Source: RHLJ01 sp048058975
GTDB taxonomy: Bacteria > Bacteroidota > Rhodothermia > Balneolales > Balneolaceae
NCBI GenBank assembly: GCA_048058975.1
Contig: JBLLNP010000006.1
Span: 1-64,000, forward strand
Direction: 5' to 3'
DNA: 64,000 nt
Shown here in pieces: positions 1 through 8,179 of the stretch. The notes below the pieces were generated by a model that was not told the origin of the DNA, made no database searches, and saw only the letters and a program-made list of their open reading frames with translations. Position numbers and translations under genes: made by a program. The number at the start of each line of letters is the position of its first letter. Position 1 is the stretch's first letter.

Positions 1-215
1 GGGTTCATAAGTCCCCAGATACCGGTTCCTTCCCAAATCAGGTAAGCAACAGCAACAAGAAAGATGCCCAGAAAGGCATTTGCAAGTAGCATGGCTGCAT
101 ACCAAGGCTTAGGAGTAGGTCTTAAGTTTACATCAGTAACCAGTTTGGTAATGCTGGAAAAGCTGTGATTGCCTTTTACGAGCGCTGGTTCAGGTATGTA
201 TTCGTATTTACTCAT
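1..215 (-). CDS. actC: ActC, NrfD-like membrane quinol-binding subunit of alternative complex III (N-terminal part)
   Basis: The gene starts at the ATG at 215-213, which overlaps the actB stop (TAATG), and runs off the window edge; about 71 codons are visible. The start MSKYEYIPEPALVKG is followed by a linker containing TPKPWYAAM and then the first membrane helix (LLANAFLGIFLVAVAYLIWE). In alternative complex III, ActC is a polytopic NrfD-family protein that helps bind and oxidise menaquinol. Identification rests on this N-terminus and on the gene order actA-actB-actC, which is diagnostic. The stop/start overlap implies translational coupling to actB. The remaining subunits (actD, actE, actF) are expected beyond position 1. 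Confidence 0.85.
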   Translation of the reverse strand, partial: MSKYEYIPEPALVKGNHSFSSITKLVTDVNLRPTPKPWYAAMLLANAFLGIFLVAVAYLIWEGTGIWGLMN

Positions 216-3200
216 TAGTGGGCAGGTTCCATTTTAGTTTCATCTACCAATGCCGGATTCGGGTTGGTTAGTTTAGCGATATAAGAAGTACGTGCACGAA
301 CGTTAAGCTCTTCAAGCATCAAATAATTACGTTCGTTACGCTTCATCTTAGCCACTTCGCTGTTTTCGTCAGTTAAATCACCAAAGTAAATGGCATCCGC
401 AGGACAAGCTTGCTGACATGCAGTAACAACAGCTCCTTCTGCTGGTTTTGGAGAACCTGTTTCAATCTTGGCACTGATTTTTGCACGATTAACACGCTGT
501 ACACAATAGGTACATTTCTCCATAACCCCTCTGAAACGTACAGTAACCTCAGGGTTCATCGCCATTTGGATGATATCCGGATCTTCTCCGGTAGTTAAAT
601 ATTCTTTCGGATAGTTGAAGAAGTTGAATCTTCGAACTTTGAACGGACAGTTATTTGCACAGTAACGGGTACCAATACAACGATTATACGTCATTTGGTT
701 CATACCATCAGGACTATGGGTAGTTGCTGCTACCGGACAAACCTGCTCACAAGGGGCCAATTCGCAATGCATACATGGTACCGGTTGGTGAACGGCTTGA
801 GGATCATGCTCATCACCCATATAATAACGGTCATTTCTGATCCAGTGCATTTCACGGCCACGGCTAACTTCGCGCTTTCCGATAACCGGAATGTTATTTT
901 CACTCTGGCAGGCAATCACACACACTCCGCATCCAAAGCAAGAGTTCAGGTCGATCGCCATTCCCCATTGTGGTTCGCTCGCCGGGTAGGTTTGCTCGTC
1001 AAAGAGCGAAATAGGTTGATCTTCACCTAGTTCAGCAGCTTCCTTCATTCCAGGTACGGCATATTTATGCACATACTTGAACGAAGCGTAGTCAGGAGTC
1101 TTTTTGTATTTATTAAGTGTAGCCTGGCGAAACATATCGCGACCTTCAAGGCTGTGGTGATCCTGAACACAAGCAATGCTGTAAGTTCCACGAGCTTTTG
1201 AAATACTACCACTTGCAAAAAGCATGTCTGATGTTCTGCGAAGAGGGTACACATCAACACCGCCGGCAGTAACCGTTTTATCAAAGAGTTGTGAAGTGTC
1301 AGAGTCAACGTCTGCTACCCGACCAATACCTTGTCTTCCATATCCAACATTCAATGTGATGGAATTATCGGCATGACCAGGTTGAATCCAAGCTGCAATC
1401 TCAACGGCTACACCGTTTACTGCAATATTTACAAGGTCTTCATTCTCAACATCGAGTTCTGCAGCTGTAGCCGGACTCATAAGCGCTACGTTATCCCAAG
1501 TAATTTTGGTCATTGGGTCAGGAAGTTCCTGTAACCATCCCAGGTTAGCAAAACGTCCATCATAGACAGAAGCATCGGCACGAAGCACTACTTCAATTCC
1601 ATCTACAGCAGATGTTTGGGAGGGAGATACAGACCTAAGACTTACTCTGGCTTTGCTATATCCGTCACGGATGTCAATACCGTCATGAAGGATATCCTTC
1701 CATCTGTTTTCAAAATTTCTTGAGTAGTATCCCTTGAACGTATTCTGAACCAACTCATATCCGGAGGTTCTTTCGCCATAAACAAGCACATTCAGAAACT
1801 CAATTTCGCTCATTGAATCATGCAATGGCTGAATCTGAGGTTGAATTACAGATCGGGCGCCACCAAAAGAGAAACCATCTCCCCAGGTTTCAAGGAAATG
1901 AGAACGGCTTACATGCCAGCTTGCACCTTTTGAACTTTCGTCACGGTAGGTTCCGAGGTGAATTACTTCACCAACATTTGTAAGTGCAGCTTTAAAATCG
2001 AGGTCGGCAGGAGCAGTAAGTGCAGGATTTGTTCCAATCATCACAACCGCGTCAAAATTACCCGCTTTCATACCGGAAACAACATCAGCAAATGCTTGTT
2101 TGTTGTTTTGATTATCGAAAGATGGAACTTCCAGATAGTTTACAGTACTACCATTGTTATTAAGTGCGCTGTTGATAGCCGCTACTACGGCATGTGCATT
2201 TGCAGAGTGATCAAATCCAATCGAAACAGCGGATTTACCAATGTTAGAAGAGAGATCATCTGCTAAAGCAGACACAAATTCAGTTCCTGTAAATGGATTG
2301 TTCACACCAGAGAATGCATTTAAGCCACGAATTCGGCTTGATAGTGCCGCTGCGAGCGAGTTTGCAAAAGCTTCAACTTCGCTGGCTTTAACTCTTAGTC
2401 TATGATCTGCAAAAGAACCAGTAAGTGTAAAGCCATTCTCTACAGAGTAGATTCGGTTCATTGTGCCGCTAGTGCTTGTAACTTTTCGGCGCCCGGTTAC
2501 TTGCTTTGCATATTCTACATTATTAGGATGAGTTGCAGCAAGGAAATCGTCATCCAGAGAAACTACAATGTCTGCATTGGTGTAGTCATAGTGAGTACGA
2601 AGCCTTCTTCCAAAAGCAATTCGGTTACCTTCAATACTGTTATCCTCACCAAAAGGCTCGTAAGTAACCCATTTAGCATTGCTGAATTTTCGAAGAGCAC
2701 CTTCTTTTAGTGCCTGGAAAGTAGGAGAGGAGTTAGCCTCAGAAATGAAAGCTACTTTCTTATTTCTGTCAGCGAAAAATTCCTGCGCAAAAGCAGTAAA
2801 ATCGTTGGTCGAAGCTTTTGAACCATTTTTAAGCGGAGAGCGCGATCGGTCAGGATCGTACATCTCCAGGATGGTAGCCTGATGATAGGCATTGGTATTA
2901 CCCCAGCTTCCGGGATGAAGGTCATTTCCTTCTACTTTAGTAGGGCGACCCTCGTGATTTTCCACAACCAATCCGGTTAAGCTTCCCTGGAATGGCATTG
3001 CCGTTGCATAGTGTAAAGGAATGCCTGGTACGATATCTTCAGGCTGCTTAGAATAAGGTAAAATCTTCTGAACCGGGCGTCGGCACGCAGCAAAACCTGC
3101 AAGTGCGATGGAGGCGCCCATCACCCGAAGGAATCCTTTTCGTGAAACACCATCGGTTAATTCAGTAGCATTCTCAGGGAACTCGCGTTCAACAAAGTTT

Positions 3201-3268
3201 TGGTATTCTTTATTCTGAGCTAATTCGTTTAAGCTTTTCCAGTAGGTATTCTGTGTTACTTCGCTCAT
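215..3268 (-). CDS. actB: ActB, molybdopterin-oxidoreductase-like iron-sulfur subunit of alternative complex III
   Basis: This is the large electron-transfer subunit of alternative complex III, which oxidises menaquinol and passes electrons to a cytochrome c or oxidase. From the ATG at 3268 it is 1,017 aa. Near the N-terminus, SRKGFLRVMG (42-51) followed by a hydrophobic stretch resembles a Tat signal, with Arg-Lys instead of Arg-Arg. The middle is a molybdopterin-oxidoreductase-like fold. The C-terminal part holds ferredoxin-type cysteine clusters: CFGCGVCVIAC from residue 777, CMHC from 832, CIGTRYCANNC from 864, CTYC from 919 and CQQAC from 951. An in-frame TTG at 3313 would overlap actA. 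The ATG at 3268 leaves a 32-bp gap and gives the usual family N-terminus (YWKSLNELA), so I prefer it. Confidence 0.93.
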   Translation of the reverse strand: MSEVTQNTYWKSLNELAQNKEYQNFVEREFPENATELTDGVSRKGFLRVMGASIALAGFAACRRPVQKILPYSKQPEDIVPGIPLHYATAMPFQGSLTGLVVENHEGRPTKVEGNDLHPGSWGNTNAYHQATILEMYDPDRSRSPLKNGSKASTNDFTAFAQEFFADRNKKVAFISEANSSPTFQALKEGALRKFSNAKWVTYEPFGEDNSIEGNRIAFGRRLRTHYDYTNADIVVSLDDDFLAATHPNNVEYAKQVTGRRKVTSTSGTMNRIYSVENGFTLTGSFADHRLRVKASEVEAFANSLAAALSSRIRGLNAFSGVNNPFTGTEFVSALADDLSSNIGKSAVSIGFDHSANAHAVVAAINSALNNNGSTVNYLEVPSFDNQNNKQAFADVVSGMKAGNFDAVVMIGTNPALTAPADLDFKAALTNVGEVIHLGTYRDESSKGASWHVSRSHFLETWGDGFSFGGARSVIQPQIQPLHDSMSEIEFLNVLVYGERTSGYELVQNTFKGYYSRNFENRWKDILHDGIDIRDGYSKARVSLRSVSPSQTSAVDGIEVVLRADASVYDGRFANLGWLQELPDPMTKITWDNVALMSPATAAELDVENEDLVNIAVNGVAVEIAAWIQPGHADNSITLNVGYGRQGIGRVADVDSDTSQLFDKTVTAGGVDVYPLRRTSDMLFASGSISKARGTYSIACVQDHHSLEGRDMFRQATLNKYKKTPDYASFKYVHKYAVPGMKEAAELGEDQPISLFDEQTYPASEPQWGMAIDLNSCFGCGVCVIACQSENNIPVIGKREVSRGREMHWIRNDRYYMGDEHDPQAVHQPVPCMHCELAPCEQVCPVAATTHSPDGMNQMTYNRCIGTRYCANNCPFKVRRFNFFNYPKEYLTTGEDPDIIQMAMNPEVTVRFRGVMEKCTYCVQRVNRAKISAKIETGSPKPAEGAVVTACQQACPADAIYFGDLTDENSEVAKMKRNERNYLMLEELNVRARTSYIAKLTNPNPALVDETKMEPAH

Positions 3269-3300
3269 CTGGTGATGTATAGGTTCAAAATCCTTCGTTA

Positions 3301-3945
3301 TTAATAATGGCAACCCTGGCAGTACTGCGGTGGGCTTACATTATTTTTCTTAACTAATTCACTTCCAAGTAAGACCTGGTTTTCCACTTCATAGCCCATA
3401 GTAGTTACTTCTTCAACAGGGCGTAAAAATTTCTCCGGCGCACGGTGACAATCCAGGCACCAACTCATACTAAGTGGCTCTGTTTGATAAACTACTTCCA
3501 TTTTATCAATTCGTCCGTGGCAGCTTTCACATCCAACACCTATATTTACGTGGGCAGCATGATTGAAATAAGCATAATCAGCCAGATTGTTCACACGAAC
3601 CCATTCAACCGCTTTACCTGTTTCCCAACTTTCGCGGATCGGCGCAAGTTTTTCACTGTCGGTCAAAATCTGACCGTGACAGTTCATACAGGTTTGAGTT
3701 GGGGGTATGTTTGCCTGTTTAGACTCAAACACAGATGTATGACAGTATTGGCAATCGAGGCCGAGTTTGTCAACATGAATTTTGTGAGAGTAAGGAACAG
3801 GTTGAGTTGGAGCATATCCAACATCGGTATATTCAGGAGAGAAAAAGTACCAGATTCCAAGAATTACCACATTTGCTGTGACAATCAATCCAATAAGTAT
3901 TTTACGAGGAACCTGATTTGTCCACTTCGGGAAAATCTGCGCCAT
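3301..3945 (-). CDS. actA: ActA, pentaheme cytochrome c subunit of alternative complex III
   Basis: The protein is 214 aa with an N-terminal membrane anchor (about residues 17-36) and five CXXCH haem-binding motifs: CQYCH (65-69), CMNCH (86-90), CESCH (139-143), CLDCH (163-167) and CQGCH (209-213). Five haems plus one anchor is the family architecture of ActA. It should relay electrons from the ActB iron-sulfur clusters to a terminal acceptor on the outer face of the membrane. It is the first gene of the visible operon and is followed by actB after 32 bp. The start is an ATG, with a promoter-like TAnnTTTG box about 60 bp upstream. Confidence 0.95.
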   Translation of the reverse strand: MAQIFPKWTNQVPRKILIGLIVTANVVILGIWYFFSPEYTDVGYAPTQPVPYSHKIHVDKLGLDCQYCHTSVFESKQANIPPTQTCMNCHGQILTDSEKLAPIRESWETGKAVEWVRVNNLADYAYFNHAAHVNIGVGCESCHGRIDKMEVVYQTEPLSMSWCLDCHRAPEKFLRPVEEVTTMGYEVENQVLLGSELVKKNNVSPPQYCQGCHY

Positions 3946-4003
3946 AAAAAATTGCTGATTAAGTTTGTGGATCCGAGTTGCTAACTCTAATTAAGAAGCG
4001 GGG

Positions 4004-4011
4004 CAAAACTA
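4004..4011 (-). promoter_or_regulatory. Putative -7 promoter element of the act operon
   Basis: On the minus strand this reads TAGTTTTG, an exact match to the Bacteroidota -7 consensus TAnnTTTG, about 60 bp upstream of the actA start. No clear TTG is seen at the expected -33 position, so the assignment rests on one box and on its location. Confidence 0.4.
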
Positions 4012-4238
4012 TCGAATTTTTGACTCGAATTGTACTATAAGATGCCCATCTAACTTATTTAAAATCGTTCTAAATAAAACCCGTAAAATCCGCCATCAAT
4101 TTAGTTAGTTTTTTCGGTTTCGAAGATAAGAACATTTCGGTAAAAAACTTGGTTGCTATCCTAGATTAATGGAATAATGCCGGAAGTTTACCGTAACTTT
4201 AAGGCGTTCAAGAAACGACAAAGATTAGAATTTTTAGA

Positions 4239-4808
4239 ATGACTGATGATTTAAATCTACCTGAAAGCGTAAAGGCTTTTCAGGAGATTAATACAAAAAA
4301 AGCAATCACTATAATAATAGCAGTAAGTGTGGCAGCGCTGCTCTTTCTATTTTGGTTGATTTACTTCAAAGCACCCGCTCCCTCCGAAATTCCCTGGGTG
4401 AAAAACCTTTCTGTGCTCAATGCTACCTTTAATACTTTCAGTACCATGTTTTTAATACTGGGCTTCCGGGAAATAAAACGAAGGAACTACGCAAAGCACA
4501 TGAACTATATGATAAGTGCCTTCATTGCCTCATCGTTGTTTTTAGTGAGTTATGTGATCTATCATCACTTTGTTGGGGATACCAAATTTTTAGGTGAAGG
4601 TGTTATTCGTCCCATCTATTTCTTCATTCTGATTACACACATTGTACTTTCCGCATTCGTGGTACCCTTAGTTCTTACCAGTTTCTTCTTTGCGTTTTCC
4701 GGTAAATTTGAAACCCATCGCAAAGTCTCGAAATGGACGTTCCCTATCTGGTTGTATGTATCCATAACCGGGGTTTTGGTTTTTATTTTATTAAAGAGTT
4801 TTGGGTGA
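4239..4808 (+). CDS. DUF420 (YozB-like) polytopic membrane protein
   Basis: The protein is 189 aa with five predicted membrane helices (about residues 20-40, 59-76, 88-110, 124-148, 160-185). Histidines sit at helix ends (KHMNYM, VIYHHF, THIVLS, THRKVS), a pattern typical of DUF420. Members are often encoded near cytochrome oxidase and haem-copper maturation genes and may act in their assembly, but no reaction is established. Here the gene is divergent from the alternative complex III operon, which fits a respiratory role. It ends just before the first palindrome of the RAYT unit. Confidence 0.8.
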   Translation: MTDDLNLPESVKAFQEINTKKAITIIIAVSVAALLFLFWLIYFKAPAPSEIPWVKNLSVLNATFNTFSTMFLILGFREIKRRNYAKHMNYMISAFIASSLFLVSYVIYHHFVGDTKFLGEGVIRPIYFFILITHIVLSAFVVPLVLTSFFFAFSGKFETHRKVSKWTFPIWLYVSITGVLVFILLKSFG

Positions 4809-4813
4809 CTAAG

Positions 4814-5378
4814 CCCATGATTTTAATCATGGGATGATATAGAATGCAGTGTTAGGTAAAACCATTTCAATGGTTTATCTTTTCGGAAAAATGTCTCATT
4901 CTAAAAGCATAATCTGGATTCATACAATTTGGTCAACCAAAAACCGGGAACCACTAATTGAATCAAAAATTGAGTTAGAGCTTTTTAGATACATTTCAGA
5001 GGAGTTTTACAAGTTAGGTTGCAGGGTAAAAAACATAAATGGAATGTCCGACCACATACATTGTCTGTTTCTATTAAGTCAAAATCAATCTATTGCTTCA
5101 GTAATTAAGCAAATTAAAGGAAGTTCATCACATTGGGTAAATCAGAACAGCCTGATTTCTAAGAAATTTTCCTGGCAGACCGGATATGCAGCATACTCGG
5201 TTAGTGAATCTATAAAGGATAAGGTTGATAAATACATTAACAATCAAAAAGAGCACCATAAAACAAAAACATTTACTGAGGAATATGAAGAATTTCTTGC
5301 GATTCACGGATTGGAAAACGGTTAAAACCGTTTATTTTTATCATGATTATTTTATAAACCCATGATTAAAATCATGGG
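4814..5378. mobile_element. RAYT unit: IS200-like transposase flanked by mirrored palindrome pairs
   Basis: Four near-perfect palindromes flank a REP-associated tyrosine transposase. Left: an outer hairpin at 4814-4833 (arms CCCATGATT and AATCATGGG, 2-nt centre), a 25-nt spacer, and an inner hairpin at 4859-4876 (arms AAACCATT and AATGGTTT). Right: an inner hairpin at 5316-5333 (arms AAACGGTT and AACCGTTT), a 25-nt spacer, and an outer hairpin at 5359-5378 (arms CCCATGATT and AATCATGGG). The outer hairpins share the same arms and the spacers have the same length. The unit lies between the DUF420 gene and the M1 peptidase and interrupts neither. Confidence 0.85.
4891..5325 (+). CDS. REP-associated tyrosine transposase (Y1_Tnp, IS200/RAYT family)
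   Basis: The protein is 144 aa from the ATG at 4891; an upstream in-frame GTG at 4849 would start inside the inverted-repeat region and is less likely. It carries the HUH metal motif in the context MSDHIHCLFLL and a C-terminal helix with the candidate nucleophile Tyr in DKYINNQKEHH. These are the signatures of single-strand Y1 transposases (IS200/IS605 TnpA). Length and flanking palindromes place it with the REP-associated (domesticated) branch, which binds and cleaves hairpin REP sequences, rather than with autonomous IS200. The stop codon lies inside the right inner palindrome (5316-5333). Confidence 0.88.
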   Translation: MSHSKSIIWIHTIWSTKNREPLIESKIELELFRYISEEFYKLGCRVKNINGMSDHIHCLFLLSQNQSIASVIKQIKGSSSHWVNQNSLISKKFSWQTGYAAYSVSESIKDKVDKYINNQKEHHKTKTFTEEYEEFLAIHGLENG

Positions 5379-5395
5379 CTAATTTCATCCTGATT

Positions 5396-7048
5396 ATGAG
5401 ACGAATTTTAATTCAGATACTTCTTTTTATTGCCTTTTTTTCACCAATCTCAAACGCCCAATTCTTCCAGAGCCAGCAGGAGTTTACAAGACAGGATACT
5501 CTTCGAGGCTCCATTACTCCTGAACGAGCCTGGTGGGACGTAACCTATTACCATCTGGATATTACCGTTGATCTGGAAGACAGTACCATTTATGGCTCTA
5601 ATCTAATTCAATACCGGGTAGATTCCTCAACTACAAATAGAATGCAGATTGATCTCCAGCCGCCTATGGAAATTCTGAGGGTCGCTCAATCCGGAAAAGA
5701 ATTGGAAGTAGAGAAAGATGGCAATGCCTGGTTCATCACTTTACAAGAAGATCAGAATGTCGGAGATGTAAGAGAGCTTGAAGTTCAGTTCGGTGGTCAA
5801 CCACTGGTTGCACCAAGAGCACCGTGGGATGGAGGGATCACGTGGACAAGGGATCAGAATGGGAACCCATTCGTTGCCAGTGCCAACCAAAAGATTGGAG
5901 CGAGTATCTGGTGGCCGAATAAAGATCACCCTTATGATGAAGTAGATAGTATGCTCATCAGTGTAACCATTCCGGAAGATTTGGTAGATGTTTCAAACGG
6001 GCGACTCCGAAGTATGGATGAAAACGGAAACGGTACTAAAACCTGGAATTGGTTTGTCTCCAATCCTATCAACAGCTATGGGGTGAATATCAACATTGGG
6101 GATTATGTGAACTTCAAGGAAATCTATGAAGGAGAGAAAGGCGAACTGGATATGGATTATTGGGTACTCTCCTATAATAAGGAGAAAGCCATTGCACAGT
6201 TTGCGGATGCTCCCCGAACCATAGAAGCCCTGGAATACTGGTTTGGTCCTTACCCATTTTACGAAGACAGCTACAAACTAGTGGAGGCTCCATATTTAGG
6301 AATGGAACACCAAAGCTCGGTTACCTATGGGAATCGATATGAAAACGGATATCTGGGAAGGGATTTAAGTCAATCGGGTTGGGGATTAAAATTCGACTTC
6401 ATCATTGTCCACGAAACAGGTCATGAGTGGTTCGCTAACAATATAACCTATGCCGATATCGCTGATATGTGGATTCATGAAAGCTTCACTCATTATTCTG
6501 AGTATCTGTTCCTGGAATACCATTTCGGGGAAAAGGCGGCCAGCGAATATCAAAAAGGAGTGCGGTTAAATATTATGAATGATATTCCCATTATTGGAAC
6601 GTATGGAGTGCATAGCGAAGGTTCAGGTGATATGTATTATAAAGGAGCAAATATGCTGCATACCATCCGTCAGATTTTTGATAACGACGAGCTTTGGAGA
6701 GAAACACTTCGGGGTTTGAATCAGGAATTCTATCATCAAACCGTTTCTACAGAACAGGTGGAAGGGTACATCAGCGATAAATTAAGAGTGGATTTAACAC
6801 CGGTTTTTGATCAGTATCTAAGAGACGTACGCGTGCCGATTCTGGAATACAGTTTCAAAGAAGGGCAGTTACTCTACCGTTGGGGAAATGCCGTTTCCGG
6901 ATTTAATATGCCTTTGGATATATTTCTGGATGGAGAAGAGATTCGACTAACTCCGACTACAAGCTGGCAGGCTTTGGAATCCTTTGGTGAAGAACTTGCC
7001 ATCGATCCCGATTTTTATGTGGGAAGTATGAACGTGCTGGGGAATTAA
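5396..7048 (+). CDS. Secreted M1-family zinc metallopeptidase
   Basis: The protein is 550 aa with a signal peptide (residues 1-21, ending SNAQ). An N-terminal beta-rich M1 domain is followed by the catalytic domain. LGMEHQSSVTYG stands where the substrate-binding GAMEN loop normally is. HETGH at 339-343 and Glu362 form the HExxH-X18-E zinc site, and YYKGANMLHTIRQ likely carries the catalytic Tyr. It should remove N-terminal residues from peptides in the periplasm or outside the cell. The second half of the usual long M1 aminopeptidase (ERAP-like C-terminal domain) is absent, as in the shorter Bacteroidota secreted forms. The gene starts 18 bp after the RAYT unit. Confidence 0.9.
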   Translation: MRRILIQILLFIAFFSPISNAQFFQSQQEFTRQDTLRGSITPERAWWDVTYYHLDITVDLEDSTIYGSNLIQYRVDSSTTNRMQIDLQPPMEILRVAQSGKELEVEKDGNAWFITLQEDQNVGDVRELEVQFGGQPLVAPRAPWDGGITWTRDQNGNPFVASANQKIGASIWWPNKDHPYDEVDSMLISVTIPEDLVDVSNGRLRSMDENGNGTKTWNWFVSNPINSYGVNINIGDYVNFKEIYEGEKGELDMDYWVLSYNKEKAIAQFADAPRTIEALEYWFGPYPFYEDSYKLVEAPYLGMEHQSSVTYGNRYENGYLGRDLSQSGWGLKFDFIIVHETGHEWFANNITYADIADMWIHESFTHYSEYLFLEYHFGEKAASEYQKGVRLNIMNDIPIIGTYGVHSEGSGDMYYKGANMLHTIRQIFDNDELWRETLRGLNQEFYHQTVSTEQVEGYISDKLRVDLTPVFDQYLRDVRVPILEYSFKEGQLLYRWGNAVSGFNMPLDIFLDGEEIRLTPTTSWQALESFGEELAIDPDFYVGSMNVLGN

Positions 7049-7090
7049 ATTTTTGGGAACCGATTGTCTCCAAAGAAGGACAGCTTTTCC

Positions 7091-7161
7091 GTCATTCCTG
7101 CGAAAGCAGGAATCCAGAGATTTTATGAAGTAATAGATTCCGGCCTACGCGGCAGAATGAC
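7091..7161. repeat. Small MITE-like element with GTCATTC/GAATGAC ends
   Basis: The 71-bp element has terminal inverted repeats GTCATTC (7091-7097) and GAATGAC (7155-7161). It contains a hairpin with arms ATTCCTGC (7094-7101) and GCAGGAAT (7106-7113) around a GAAA loop. It lies between the convergent M1 peptidase and yebC genes. Its layout (GTCAT end, hairpin, short middle, ATGAC end) resembles the element at 54271-54382. Confidence 0.6.
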
Positions 7162-7192
7162 TTATTTTTAAGAGGTTAATTTTTAAAGAGGA

Positions 7193-7915
7193 TCAAACCA
7201 AATTATGGAACACGCGTTGTACGTCTTCATCCTGTTCCAGCTTGTCGATAAGGGTTAATACTTCTTCTGCCTGTTCTTCATCAAGCGAAACGGTGGATTG
7301 TGGAATCCAATCGGTCTCGGCACTTAACGGTTCGATGTCTCTTTCTTCAAGGGCATGCTGCATATTCCCGAATTCGGTGAATTCACAACGAATGACTAAA
7401 ATGCGCTCGCCTTCGTCATTTTCACTTTCGCCCATTTCAGTAAGTCCGTAGTCGATGAGTTCCAATTCGAGTTCTTCTTCATCAAAGTCTCCAGGATTGA
7501 TTTTGAAGGAACCTACCTGAGTGAACTGAAAAGCGACACTGCCGGAGTTTCCCAGATTCCCACCGTTTTTAGTAAAGATTGGGCGCACATTTCCAACGGT
7601 TCTGGTATTGTTATCAGTAGCAGTTTCTACCAGTACAGCTACTCCATGGGGAGCGTACCCTTCAAACAGTACTTCATCATAATTGGTAGAATCTTTCCCT
7701 AAAGATCGTTTTATCGCACGTTCGATAAGATCTTTGGGCATATTTACACCGCGACTGTTTTGAATAGCCCGGCGCAGGGCGGGATTGGTTTCCGGATCCG
7801 GTCCGCCTTGTTTTACAGCAATGACAATTTCTTTCCCTATTCTGGAAAATTGCTTGGCCATTTTATCCCAACGTGCAAACTTGGCAGCCTTACGAACTTC
7901 AAAAATTCTACCCAT
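7193..7915 (-). CDS. yebC: YebC/PmpR (TACO1) family protein
   Basis: The protein is 240 aa, the usual length. It starts MGRIFEVRKAAKFARWDKMAK and contains the conserved GGPDPETNPALRRAIQNSR segment and the motif EVLFEGYAPHGVAVLVE. YebC family members have been described both as DNA-binding regulators and as ribosome-associated factors that relieve stalling at proline-rich stretches. The Bacteroidota form here could do either. The N-terminus differs from the Proteobacterial MAGHSKWANIKHRK by one lineage-typical variation. It is a single-gene unit, convergent with the M1 peptidase. Confidence 0.93.
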   Translation of the reverse strand: MGRIFEVRKAAKFARWDKMAKQFSRIGKEIVIAVKQGGPDPETNPALRRAIQNSRGVNMPKDLIERAIKRSLGKDSTNYDEVLFEGYAPHGVAVLVETATDNNTRTVGNVRPIFTKNGGNLGNSGSVAFQFTQVGSFKINPGDFDEEELELELIDYGLTEMGESENDEGERILVIRCEFTEFGNMQHALEERDIEPLSAETDWIPQSTVSLDEEQAEEVLTLIDKLEQDEDVQRVFHNLV

Positions 7916-8179
7916 GAAAATCTGATCTAAATCTGAAAATTGAACCCTAAAATTACAAGGATATTGAGTTAGTTGGGAGAGTAAAAATACTTTTTTTAAA
8001 AAAATAAATAGAACACTATTCCATCAATTTATCATAGCCTTAGGGCATTGTTATAAATATGGATAATTTTTTTTGTAACAAAGGCTATTCGGTTTTCTCT
8101 GTTTAACAAGTAAATGCCTAAGTGTTGTTTATTAGACAGATACTAGTTAAGTGAAAATTTCAATATAACTAGTAAGGGT

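Noticed and set aside
5741..5929. Minus-strand frame inside the M1 peptidase gene
   Set aside because: It lies fully within the coding sequence of the peptidase and has no motif of its own.
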